64,000 nucleotides of DNA from Cherax quadricarinatus (Eukaryota; Arthropoda; Malacostraca; Decapoda; Parastacidae): the NCBI RefSeq assembly GCF_038502225.1, contig NC_091307.1, forward strand, positions 23,293,288 through 23,357,287. Reading direction: 5' to 3'. The translations under genes and the position numbers were made by a program. Of the stretch, positions 19,551 through 30,116 are shown in pieces (the first letter of the stretch is position 1; every line of letters starts with the position of its first letter). A model generated the notes under the pieces. The model was not told where the DNA came from and made no database searches. It worked only from the letters and a program-made list of their open reading frames with translations.

Positions 19551-21189
19551 TCTCGATGGTCTTCGTTAGGGCTAAATCGCTTGACCAAGAAAAGGCTGTG
19601 GGCCCAGACAAGTTGAGCCCAAGATTGCTGAGAAGATGTGCAGACCAGCTAGCAACACCTCTAACTTGCATCTTTCAGCACTGCTAGTACAGTGTAAATG
19701 GCCTTCTCTATGGAAAGAGGTCAATGTAGTCCCTGTTCACAAAAAGAAGAGCAGAGCAGAAATCAGCAACTACAGACCAGTGTCACTCCTGTCAATCACT
19801 GGTAAGATCCTTGAGGCAATAATCTAAAGACAAATGACAGTTTTTTGACCACCACTCACTACTTTGTGACTGTCAATATGGCTTCAGGAAAGGTTACTCT
19901 GCTGCTGACCTGTTGTTAAACCTCTCCACTAAGTGGCACCAGTCACTGGATGAATCCAAAGTCAGCTGTGTGGTAGTACTGGACATTGCTGTTGCTTTTG
20001 ACCAGGCATGGCACCAGGGCCTCTTAGCAAAACTGCAAGCTATGGAAATTGCAGGCTCTATGCTGTCTCCTCAGTGATTACCTTCATGGTAGATCTCTAA
20101 GGTTAGTTCTCAATGGAACGTAATCAGCGAGACATCCTATTGGGGCAAGCGTTCCACAAGGAAGCGTGCTGGGACCATTGTTATGGAATGTCTACTTCAG
20201 TGACCTTCATCTCATCCCAGAATCCCATGCATATGCAGACGACTGTACACTGACATTCACTTATCCAAGAGAAGAAATGCCAGCTGCTCTAAGCTACATC
20301 AATCACCAGCTAAGAGCTATATCAGCTTGGGGAAATTGATGGCAAATAACATTTGCGCCTGAGAGAAAACAAATGATGGTCTCTCTGCACCATGATGGTA
20401 ATGCCGGTGCAGTAGTAAGGATGAATGGGAGGATGTTGGCACCTGGGGAAGAAATTGATATCCTTGGGTTGAAATTTGACTCCAAACTGACCATGAAGAA
20501 CCACGTTGTAAATCTTGCAAACAAGGCAGCCAGGAAGCTTACAGCACTTCGCCGTATCTAGCATCTGCTTGACAGTAGGGGTTGCAAGATTCTGTACGAG
20601 GCAAAAGTACGCTCACACCTTGAGCATGCTCCACTTTCTTGGTTTGCCTGCCCCTCCTCTCATCTACGACTGCTTGACAGAGCAGAGAACAGAGCAAGAT
20701 GTCTCATCTCTTGCCTGGACCAATCCTGGATAGATCTGTCATTTCAGCAGAGCATTCAACACAGGAGGGATGTGGGTGGCCTTACTATTATGTACAAGGC
20801 CAATATTGTCAAAGTACCACACTTAGATCCACTTGAAGGACAGTGAGAAGCAAGCTTCTATACCATAAGATGGGCAGAAAGCAGCAACTTTGCTCTGGCT
20901 GTACCCTTTTCTAGAACATCACTTCATCCGAGATTATTTATCCCCAGGATGACTTGAGTCTGGAACACATTCGTACAGCATTATGATGTCAACGAGATAG
21001 TCAGTTGATCAAATGAAAATGCTGGCCCACAGATTGCTCCAACTTCATCCTGTTCCCTACTTGTATGTCTCATAACAATAAAAATGCTTTCAAATGAGCT
21101 GATGTAGGTAACAGCTCTTAGCTTGTCAATAAAGCTAGGGATCCTAAACCTTGTCATACCGTGTAAAAAAAAAAAAAAAAAAAAAAAAA
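19551..21189 (+). mobile_element. Jockey-group LINE, 5'-truncated, poly(A) tail
   Basis: RT reading: KAVGPDKLSPRLLR, ISNYRPVSLLSITGKILEAII, QYGFRKGYSAADLL, VPQGSVLGPLLWNVYF, and the catalytic YADD at 20232-20243 (HAYADDCTLTF). The C-terminal part (LDILGLKFDSKLTMK-like, then KILYEAKVRSHLEH) continues with several stops and frameshifts to about 21000. The 3' end is CAATAAAGCTAGGGATCC with a poly(A) run at 21165-21189. The tail and RT type suit the jockey group. The exact clade is uncertain. It is dead. Confidence 0.75.
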
Positions 21190-21639
21190 GAGAGAGAACG
21201 AGTAAATGAGAGAGATAGACGCGGAGGATGTAAAGAAACGATTGCGTCTGGTTATGGTTGATACACGTTCATCTACATGTAACATCTCATATTTGTTAAT
21301 TTATTCCACTGTGGGGTGTATTTATCATGTTTGTTATGTAGCGTGTTTATTATATAATTTTGAAAAAATATAAATGGGTTAATGAATGTTTATATTAACT
21401 TAATATACGACATTTGATGCACCTCAGTGATTATTATTGTGGTGATTTATTATTAATATGACATCAAGACTAACAAGACTGTGATTTTAATGTGTTCCTG
21501 CATGCCAGCACAGTGTGCAAGTTTATTTAGGTACAGGTACACAAGTATAATTATCAGAGTAGCATATACAAAACATGAAATAACTTTAAAATACTTGAAA
21601 TTTTGGAAAGTTTCCAGAAATACTGGAGAGAAGCAGTGC

Positions 21640-21800
21640 TCACGAAGCTCACAGAGAATGTAAACAAACCGGGTGGGGCATGGTGACTATATTAGAAAGT
21701 CAGGTGGGGAGCCATATAGCGAGTTTTGGTCATAATTTGAAATGTCTGCATTAGCGGAACACCATAAGGCGAAATGCCATAAAACAGGGGGGGCGTACTG
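21640..21800. mobile_element. Right end of an unidentified TA-type DNA transposon
   Basis: The block GGAACACCATAAGGCGAAATG followed by AACAGGGGGGGCGTACTG then TA resembles the terminal region of mariner or Tigger-type elements in style. No matching left end was found in the window, so the extent is a guess. Confidence 0.35.
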
Positions 21801-22044
21801 TATAAGATTCACTGTATTGGTGTACCTAGTAATTTTAGACTGGTCTTGCCAAAATACAGTATAGTAGCCATGTACCAAGATAGTTTTAAACTTGCATGCA
21901 GTAATGTTAAGTTGAGTAGGATGTACTGTATTATATTTTTAATTGTTAAATTATTAGCATAATCTTTTTTGCACTAACCTTGTTTTAGAGAATGTGTGGA
22001 AATCATACCATTGACATTAAAGTTATGAATGTTCCCTTTTTCAG

Positions 22045-22218
22045 CAAAAATACTTTGACTCTGGAGACTATCAGATGGCTAAGCAAAATCCAGCTAGTAA
22101 TAAGTCACGGATGCCACCACTCCTAGCACAACCTACTGGTGAAGCCATTCCAACTCCAGAGACTGTTCCTATAAGGAAGACTTCTATCATCCACAGCAAA
22201 CTAACTTCTGCATCATAA
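22045..22218 (+). CDS. endos: Endosulfine (ENSA/ARPP19), terminal coding exon
   Basis: The acceptor CCCTTTTTCAG ends at 22044 and the exon opens in phase 0 with QKYFDSGDYQMAKQ, continuing the LTKG of the previous exon. FDSGDY is the invariant Greatwall site; its Ser is residue 45 counted from the ATG at 10914. The segment then reads GEAIPTPETVP and RKTSII, the conserved C-terminal PKA-type site (Ser 86), and stops at TAA 22216-22218 after 57 codons. The joined product is at least 96 residues, close to the usual 110-120. The match runs along the whole arthropod pattern and the exon has no stop or frameshift, so the gene looks intact. Its product would act in cytoplasm and nucleus as a phospho-dependent PP2A-B55 inhibitor. 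Confidence 0.93.
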   Translation, partial: QKYFDSGDYQMAKQNPASNKSRMPPLLAQPTGEAIPTPETVPIRKTSIIHSKLTSAS

Positions 22219-22402
22219 GTCATGCTTGACCTGATCTTTTATCCAGTTACTATTTAATAGGTGAAGGGAAGACAATGGTGACGTGGACAATTATTGTAAA
22301 ACTAGGGGTATTAATGAAGCCACCATTTTGGTATATGCTTTTTTTTACTCCCCAGAGTTCAGGGAGCCCCCAGTAAAAGTTCATAAACATTTTAATCTTT
22401 AA

Positions 22403-23336
22403 CCCTTTCACTGTCTTGTATGTAGATCCATATCATTGATGCCAGGGCCACATGTGTAGATCTATGTTTTGAGCTCTGCCCACTCTGATAATCTGTGAGC
22501 AGAATATTTTGGCCTAGATGAAAAAATGTGTGTGCGCGCGTGCATGCCCCAGTTGGTACGTGATAGGAAAAGCAAACTTCTGACCTTATTGTTTGGCTTA
22601 AAATAGCAACATTGTGTCATTTTCTGGGATGGTTTTTATAGTTTTATTGGCTGTTTCTTGGTATTATTTGATAGAATGGAAGATTATTTTTGATGGTTTC
22701 AGGACAGTTGCCACTTCTAATCAGGCTTAACATAGCAGAAATATAAATTTTTTCCTGAGGACGGGTAAGGGTACACCCCCCCCCCCCCCCCCCCCCCCCC
22801 GGTCTGTTTTAAGGTTTTTTTTTGCTAGGTATGATTCGATTATTGGGATGCCATGAACCATGACCAATCATTCCTGCTTATATTATTCAAGAAATAGGAT
22901 AAATATTTATGAATTCTAAAAAAGAAGGCAAATGCAGGAGGACATGACTAATAAACAGAAGATAGGTTGTGTAGTGCCTGAAATGTCTGGTGTTTATTTT
23001 GGACTCTATTGGAGCTTTTTTTAATTTTGTGTAAAAGTGCTTGAATTATCACCTGACCACTTTATAATTTTGTTCTGATGGTTGAATGGGTGATTTCTTG
23101 TGCTCAATCAGTAGAACGGAAGGCGTACTAGCAAAATAGCTAAGAATTTGGTTGGATTGAGCAATGGAATTAGCTTAAAATAGGACTAAGTGGGCAAAAT
23201 TGCCAGTGCATAAATTGCACCCAGACAACTAACTTTGCACCTGTGTAATTCCACAAGTTTGTCAAATTTCATATTTTTTTTGTCATTACTTTCAGGGGAA
23301 AAAAATCTTATTTCGGGGCTTCTGACAGTGAAGGGG
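22403..23336 (+). mobile_element. TTAA-type element, 934 bp, complete ends
   Basis: The ends CCCTTTCACTGTC and GACAGTGAAGGGG are flanked by TTAA at 22399-22402 and 23337-23340. Palindrome boxes of the GATC type lie at 22421-22432 and 22455-22466. The interior shares CAGAAGATAGG...GTTTATTTTGGAC-type blocks with other copies and holds a 25-C run. No coding capacity. Confidence 0.85.
22776..22800 (+). repeat. Poly(C) run of 25
   Basis: Twenty-five consecutive C residues follow GGTACA within the TTAA element. The opposite strand is G25, able to form quadruplexes. Exact length is likely uncertain in any assembly. Confidence 0.9.
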
Positions 23337-24877
23337 TTAAGCAGAGACGCTTGCATTGTGCAGTTTATAAGTGGTGGAAGTATTCATACGGATGATTAGA
23401 ATTAGAGTAGCGCTATCTTCCCTCAACCTGCTGCGCTTCATATATCTTCATTGTGATGAAAGCTTCCCCCGTCACAGGAGCCGGTCTGTTGACGGTGCGT
23501 TTCATATCAAGAGCTTTGTCTAGCAGAAGCCCTTGAATTTGTACAGAAAATATTGATCTACTTGGGAAAATGTATAATACTGTTTACATATTAATTATTA
23601 AACCCTTGATAGTTCTTTAATTATTGTTTATTTCTGGCTTGTTTGGTTTCAGGGGTTATATGCAAACAAAATCCAGTGTAGTTAAGCATCAAGTTACTCA
23701 CCAGATGTTCCATAAATTTGTATAAACGAAATATGAATCTGCCATATTAGTGAAAGCTTGTTTTATGAAGTATATTTATTTTACCATTTAAGAAGTTTGA
23801 TAAAGTTACAGATGTTAAATATGTATCTAAAATAAATTACCTTTACAGTATACAAGGGTCCTGTGTACACTTTCTTAATGGCTTTAACTAAAGGTGGAGC
23901 ATTCTGCTTAAACTTTTTAGATACAATATCTTGCTAATACCCATTATTGAGCTGGAGAAGTTGAGAAGTGTTTTTCTGCCTCAGTGATATATTATAGCAT
24001 TTCAACAAAAAGTTGTGTGACAATATGACCATTAATATTGAGGGAATGTTAAGGATTTGCACTCTGCTCTATATTTTTTTTTTTTTAACCTAACTGCATT
24101 ATACCACTGCTTAAAGTTATATGTTGTGTTTTCCCAGAAACATAAGTGTCACTAATTTTTGTGTTTTTTCATCCCTTCAGTAGAGTGATTTAAATGAAAC
24201 TGGTTAATAAACCTTTTAGCATTTTCTTACATGTTTGTTGTCCATGGACTGTTAAAAATATCAAGAAACAAATTGTTAAAAGCAAAGATATATGGCACGA
24301 GAAGTGTAGTAGACAATATATAAGTATGTAGATTTGTACCATTGCCAAATTGTTTCTGAAGGACTGGCCTGTTTACATTTTTTTTTCTTTTAAGCATAGC
24401 ATAGATTTCAGAAACATGTCACGAAAATGTTTAACTAAAGAACGAACAGAATATTGTGACTTTTAAGCATTGTCTTTCACATCTAAAGATTTATATAGTC
24501 ATTATTGGAAGCAGTAAACATTGCCAAGAACTAGTGAGATAATGCTTGTCAGCAGATTTGCCAAACTTTCCAGTTGATGTTCATAGTTCACATCTCTCCC
24601 TGCTCATGTAGAGGACTGCTGAAAGCTGTAGTAATAAAATATACAGTATATTTTTTATGCTGTATGACCCATACAGGAATAGCACATTTTTGAATAATAG
24701 TATATTTTTATCTAATATCATAGTAACTGTGTATATGGGTTTGTCATGTGGGAGGAAAGTTATATGGATGTAAATTTTCAATGAAAATACTTAGTAAAAG
24801 ATTGTTTTTATGACATTTAAGAATTCATTAGTTGCTTTTATTTTGCATTGTTTTTCTTTTGTAAAATCATATTGTGA

Positions 24878-24883
24878 AATAAA
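24878..24883 (+). terminator. Candidate poly(A) signal AATAAA
   Basis: AATAAA within GTGAAATAAAGTATTTT is the most distal of four signals downstream of endosulfine and the last before repeats resume at 25203. It is a plausible distal cleavage signal. Nearer ones at 23831 or 24206 are equally possible. Confidence 0.35.
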
Positions 24884-25202
24884 GTATTTTAATTTTCATA
24901 TCTAACATTCTTTAAAAATAATAAGAACCTTATTTTCTGATCAATTTTAGATAAACACCCATCACTCTATTTATAGAATTTCTTTCTACATATTTATGTT
25001 ACAGGATAAGTCCATGCTATATGCACATTGCATTTTCAGATTAATATTTTAATTCATTTTGAGAGCAGGCTCCTATTTTTAGTGGTGAGAGAATATGGTC
25101 TTCATCAATGCCTTGCACTGTATTGACTTGGGGGAAGATTACTTGACCAGGGTGGCTGTGACTACAGAGGCTTACCAAAGTCCTGCTCTATTTTTGATAA
25201 TA

Positions 25203-25525
25203 CAGTGGTTCCTTGTTTTTCGTAAGCATCAGAATTCGTAATTTTCGAAAATCATGACTTTTTTTTTTGTCAAAATATTGACTCGCAAATAGTCGTTCCT
25301 CCCAGACGCGTATGAGCGGCCCTGACACGACCACAGCCAGTGTCCCGTTGTTTATCAGCAAGTGAATACGATCCATTTTGTAATATTCCATTCGTTTTAG
25401 TGCATGAAACTGCTAAATAAGCCACCATGGGCCAAAAGAAAGCTAGTGCCAGCACTTTGGTAAAGGTGACAAACACAAGAGAACTAAAGAAAAAGATTGT
25501 AGAAAAATACAAAAGTGGTGGTGGT
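25203..25525 (+). mobile_element. Tigger-type transposon, 5' end
   Basis: The terminal repeat CAGTGGTTCCTTGTTTTTCG lies next to TA (25201-25202). The transposase start ATGGGCCAAAAGAAAGC at 25428 reads MGQKKASASTLVKVTNTREL and then KKKIVEKYKSG, the first helix of the DNA-binding domain. It breaks off into GTGGTAGTGATAG repeats at about 25520. No 3' end was found. Confidence 0.75.
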
Positions 25526-25601
25526 AGTGATAGTAGTAGAGTGTGGTAGTAGTTGTGATGGTGATAGAGGGTGGTAGTAATGGAGATTTGTGCAATGTGG
25601 A

Positions 25602-27447
25602 CCTCTTCAAAGGGGCTCCTTGTTGTGGTGAAGAGGCTCTTGGTCTGAGGAATTAGACCTCTCGGTCTCCTTCCTCAGACTGAACCTAATTACCCCCCAT
25701 TCCCCCCCTCCCTATCCCATCCTCCCCTTTTTCCTTTCCTCCTCCTCCTCCCCACCCCTCCCTTTTGCCCTTCCTCTTTTTGGCCTTTGGGATTTCTCCC
25801 ACAGGCGCGCTAGTTCCTAGGTAGGGGGAAGGATACCGGGGTCCATCCCATTCTGTTGAGGTTCTTGGCGGTGGCGTAGTTTGCCGTGGAATCTGGATCG
25901 CCTGGGAATGTCCCGATCCCTCTCCGGTATCCCGAAGTAGCTTTGGGTGTCATTCGGGCGACTGGTGTATCTCTGGAAGCCACCTTTCGGATTCCGGGGG
26001 TGGTGGCCGAAGGAGGTATGCTTTGTGGCGGATATCCGGCCGCCCTCTCTTTTGTCCACCGAGGTAGCTCGGGAGATGTGAGGTTGCTATCCCGGATTGC
26101 TGGTTTACTGGCATGAAGGGTAGGGTATGCACGGGTTCCATGCTGCATCTGCGCTACTAGCGGTGCTGAGGTCCTCTTGGGCGCAGAGGGAGATTTCTGG
26201 CCCTTTCATTCCTCCTGGGAACTCTCTCTCCCTGATCCCCCCTTTTTTATTCTTTTTTTATTTTTATTTTTTTTTTTTTTCTTAAAAACAAAAAGCAAAG
26301 GAGTAATCTAACCATGGAGAACCCAATCCATTAACCCACTACCCCCGGGCCCCTTCTTGATACTGCACCCCATTCTGACCCTGCCTTGTTTTTAGACCAC
26401 TCTTTGGACACTCCTGATGCCCCTGTACCTCTTGCTGGTGCTGTTTCCTCACCCACTTCAGGTACCGGGGCTTCGACTGACTCCTTTGATTTGTCTGACC
26501 TCCGCTCTCCTTTGACTATGCTTCCAGCCTCTCCCTCTACGGTACGGCAATTTTCGAATCGCCGGCCCATTTCACGCCGGACCAACTCCGGTCCTACTCC
26601 TAAACGCCAACGTCAATCTCCTGATGATGCTCCTTCGTTACCTTCCCATTCTACTCGGAAAAGACCGACACGTCATGCACTCCCTCTCCATGCTCAGTTT
26701 CGGACCACTCAGTGGACTAAATTCTTTACTTTAAGAGGGGCTGCTTCTTCTGCCTATCTTTCTGACCATAGTATTGGCAAAGCGCTCCTGCGTCATGTTG
26801 GTAGAGAGATTTCATTTCATGCTCTCAAGAGCGGTACGCGCATCGTCACTGTCCAGAATGCTACCCAAGCTCATGATCTTTCTCTCCTTTCGAATATCGA
26901 TACTACTCCTATCACTATTGAAAAACATCTTTCTCTCAATTCTTGTAGTGGTACTGTCATTCTGCCCCATACCATAGCCCAACAGAATTTCCAGTCATGT
27001 GGCAATGACATTCTTGAACAGCTGGAACTCCAGGATCTCCCAATCCTCAAAGTAGACACTTATGTCCTTCCTGCCCGTGGGCAGAGACGTTACCCTTGCA
27101 ATGTGGTTCGTTTAACTTTTTTACAGCCAAGAACTCCCGTCCTCTGTATATATCGCTGGACATCAGTTACAAGTTCGAAAGGTGATACCTACACCGCAAC
27201 AGTGTAGAAATTGCTGGCGTTTTGGTCACCCAGCGAAATATTGCAGATCTATAGCTGAATGCCCAGTCTGTGGTGCCGACGACCATTCTAATACATCTTG
27301 CAGTTAACCTCCATCTTGCCTTAATTGTAATGAAGCTCACCCTTCGTACTCCCGCCGTTGCCAGGTCTACTTAAATGAACGTGAAATCCGTTGCCTCAAA
27401 GAGGCAGAAGGTCTCCCTTATGCTATGGCAGTTACTCATCTCCGCCT
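25602..27447 (+). mobile_element. I-group LINE copy a (5' UTR and ORF1 only)
   Basis: It begins with the family 5' end CCTCTTCAAAGGGGCTCC. The 5' UTR is C-rich, then GGAGGTATGCTTTGTGGCGG-type sequence, then a T-rich tract before the ORF1 ATG. It is cut in ORF1 at 27447, exactly where copy b begins with its own intact 5' end, so b probably inserted into a or recombined with it. Confidence 0.85.
26314..27447 (+). pseudogene. I-group LINE a, ORF1 (gag-like) remnant
   Basis: The ATG at 26314 gives MENPIH then TAA: a nonsense change where copy f has Glu (MENPIHEP). The downstream frame stays open from about 26335: SFDLSDLRSPLTMLPASPST, TNSGPTPKRQRQSP (basic, possible nuclear signal), then SKALLRHVGREISFHALKSG-like and GTVILPHTIAQQNF. 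After a frameshift near 27120 come the zinc knuckles CRNCWRFGHPAKYC and CPVCGADDHSNTSC (27209-27303). ORF1 of I-group LINEs binds element RNA. It is truncated before its C-terminal half. Confidence 0.8.
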
Positions 27448-27545
27448 CCTCTTCAAGGGGGGCTCCTTGGCGTGGTGAAGAGGCTCTTGGTCTGAGGAAT
27501 TAGACCTGTCGGTCTCCTTCCTCAGACCGAACCTAATTACCCCCC
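27448..27545 (+). promoter_or_regulatory. I-group LINE 5' terminal two-hairpin region
   Basis: The first eight bases CCTCTTCA (27448-27455) pair with TGAAGAGG (27476-27483). Next GGTCTGAGGAA (27489-27499) pairs with TTCCTCAGACC (27518-27528). Both pairings also exist at 25602, 43207 and, on the minus strand, 53868. LINEs of this type have internal promoters at the 5' end, so the structure may act in RNA processing, transcription or translation. That role is inference. Confidence 0.5.
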
Positions 27546-28174
27546 AATCCCCCATTCCCTATCCTATCCTCCCCTTTTTCCTTTCCTCCTCCTCCCCACC
27601 CCTCCCTTTTGCCCTTCTTTTTTGGCCTTTGGGTTTTTTTTTTCCCACAGGCACGCTAGTTACTAGGTAGGGGAAAGGGTACCGGGGTCCATCCCATTCC
27701 GTTGAGGTTCTTGGCAGTGGCGTAGTTTGCCGTGGAATCTGGATTGCCTGGGGATGTCCCGATACCTCTCCGGTATCCCGGAGGGTGGCTTTGGGTGTCT
27801 TTCGGGCGACGGGTGTATCTCTGGAAGCCACCTTTCGGATTCTGGGGGTGGTGGCCGAAGGAGGTATGCTTTGTGGCGGATTTCCGGCTACCCTCTCTTT
27901 TGTCCACCGAGGTAGCTCGGCAGATGTGAGGTTGCTATCCCGGATTGCCGGTTTACTGGCATGATGGGTAGGGTATAGCACAGGTTCCATGCTGCATCTG
28001 CGCTACTTGCGGTGCTGAGGTCCTCTTGGGCTCGGAGGGAGATTTCTGGCCCTTTCATTCCTCCTAGGAACTATCCCTCCCCGGTCCCCCCTTTTCTTAT
28101 TCTTTTTTTTATTTTTATTTTCTTTTCTTCTTTCTTTTTTTTCTTAAAAACAAAAAGAAAGAAGTAACCTAACC

Positions 28175-30081
28175 ATGGCAGCCCTAGTCCATGAACCTGC
28201 TACCCCCGGGCCCCTTCTTGATACCGCACCCCGTTCTGACCCCGCCTCGTCTTTGGACCACTCTTCGGACACTCCTCATGCCTCTGTACCTCTTGCCGGT
28301 GCTGTTTCCTCACCCGCTTCAGGTACTGAGGCCTCGACTGACTCCTTCGATTTATCTGACCTTCGCTCTCCTCTGACTATGCTTCCAGCCTCTCCCTCTA
28401 CGGTGTGGCAATTTTCGAATCGCCGGCCCGTTCCACGTCGGACCAACTCTGGTCCCACGCCTAAACGCCAACGACAATTACCTGCTGATGATACTTCTCC
28501 ACCTTCTTGTTCTTCTCAGAAAAGATCGACACGTCCTTCACTACCTTACCACGCTCAGTTTCAGACTGCACAATGAACTAAATTCTTCACTTTACGACCG
28601 ACTTCCTCTGCCTATCTTTCTGACCACAGTATTGGCAAGGCACTCCTACGCCATGTTGGTAAAGATATTTCTTTAAATGCTCTTAAGAGCGGTACACGCA
28701 TCATCACCGTACACAATGCTACCCAGGCTCATGAGCTTTCTCGTCTTTCCCATATCGATACTGTTCCTGCCACTATTGAAAAGCATCATTCCCTCAATTC
28801 TTGTAGTGGTACCGTCATTCTGCCCCATACCATAGTTCAACAAAATTTCCAGACGTGGCACTGACATTCTTGAACAGCTGGAACTCCAAGATCTCCCAAT
28901 AGTCAAGGTAGACACTTACGTTCTTCCTGCCCTCGGGCGGAGACGATACCCTAGCAATGTGGCTCGTTTAACTTTTGACAGCCGTGAACTCCCATCCTCA
29001 GTTTATGTACCAGGATATCGGTTACAAGTTCGAAAGGTGGTCCCTACACCGCAACAGTGTAGAAATTGCTGGCGATTTGGCCATCCAGCGAAATATTACA
29101 GATCTATCGCCGAATGCCCAGTCTGTGGTGCCGATGACCATTCTAATACATCTTGCAGTCGACCTCTCTCTTGCCTTAATTGTCATGAGGCTCACCCTTC
29201 GTACTCTCGCCATTGTCAGGTCTACTTAAACGAGCGGGAAATCCGTTACCTCAAAGAGGCAGAAGGTCTCCCTTATGCCATGGCAGTTTCTCATCTCCGC
29301 CTCCAAGGGAGACTACCTCGTGTTTCTTATTCCCATGTTTTAAAACGTCCCCCCACTTCTGGTATCCCATCTTCTGCACCCACCTCTGTGGTTACCTCTC
29401 CCATAGTCACTCCTGTAGCTAATTCTTTTGCTGTCCTCGGCTCAGACGTCCCTACTTCAACGTCTCAGTCTGATCTCGCTCCTTCGTGTTCTCTCTCACA
29501 AGCCTCAGTAGCGATGAGATCTCATATGACACCTCCTCCCAATCGTCCCTCTACTTCTCAAAAGTCAAAAAAAAGGTCTGTTAACACCTCCTACCCATCT
29601 TCCACCTCATTTTCCCTTCCCTGTCTCTCCCCCTCTCACTGGCTCTGTTACAAGTGTAGAGGTTTACCCTCCTCCTCGTACTGTACCTTCCTTCCCTGTT
29701 CCCTCCCAAGTTTCTTCCTCTTCTGCCACCTCCCAGGTTTCTGCCTCTTCTGTCCCCTTCCACGCTTCTCCAGTTCCCTCCACCCTTTCCCTCCCCCCTA
29801 CCTTGGTACAGTCCATTACAGTTCCAATCTTTACTCATCCTCCCCCTACCATTTCCAATATTGTGTCCCATACGACGTCTCTGAATTCTGAAACACTTGA
29901 AGCAATCTCTGAATATATTGCAGAGACCAAACCATCAATGGACAATGATCCACCCTCCGCTCCTTCTCTCTCCTCTACTCCATCTGCGCAACTCCTTTCT
30001 TCACAGCGCACCGTTCCTTCGCTGCTTGAACGTTTTCCACTGCCTCTGCATGTGGACTTTTCTAACCCCTCTAGGCCATAG
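28175..30081 (+). pseudogene. I-group LINE b, ORF1 with zinc knuckles
   Basis: The start MAALVHEPATPGPL at ATG 28175 is preceded by the T-rich tract. The N-terminal Ser/Thr/Pro-rich region and TNSGPTPKRQRQ basic block are followed by a stop after HAQFQTAQ (28576) and frame changes. The central part (SGTVILPHTIVQQNF) is readable. Zinc knuckles start at 29058: CRNCWRFGHPAKYY, where the last Cys has become Tyr, then CPVCGADDHSNTSC and CLNCHEAHPSYSRHC. A Pro/Ser-rich tail ends SNPSRP then a stop at 30079-30081. It would coat LINE RNA; this copy is broken. Confidence 0.8.
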
Positions 30082-30116
30082 GAACCCTTACCTGCAGATT
30101 TCAGGTGTCTTTATCA

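Larger units (their letters stand above)
11031..22044 (+). other. Endosulfine intron, 11 kb, transposon-filled
   Basis: The donor GTGAGT (11031) and acceptor CCCTTTTTCAG (ending 22044) bracket an intron that is mostly mobile elements: CR1-C with its nested inserts (11412-19550) and a jockey-group LINE (to 21189). Unassigned stretches are 11033-11411 and 21190-21640, AT-rich with nothing recognised. The exons join in phase 0 to give a continuous endosulfine core. Confidence 0.8.
22219..25200 (+). other. Endosulfine 3' region (probable 3' UTR and flank)
   Basis: This AT-rich, apparently low-copy sequence has no credible open frame. AATAAA signals occur at 23831, 24206, 24633 and 24878. A TTAA element occupies 22403-23336, 184 bp after the stop codon. 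Where the transcript ends cannot be decided from sequence. Nothing else was recognised from 23341 to 25200. Confidence 0.5.

Noticed and set aside
10899..22218. Endosulfine as a processed retrocopy
   Set aside because: The coding parts are separated by an intron with proper splice sites in matching phase, and no poly(A) scar follows the stop codon.
25886..26116. Short open frames in the LINE 5' UTR (also near 27730, 43500 and 53400)
   Set aside because: They overlap the 5' UTR on both strands and their reading is not maintained in a consistent frame between copies.
26314..27447. Viral nucleocapsid because of CCHC knuckles
   Set aside because: The context is an I-group LINE with no LTR, protease or integrase. 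Zinc knuckles are normal in ORF1 of this group.
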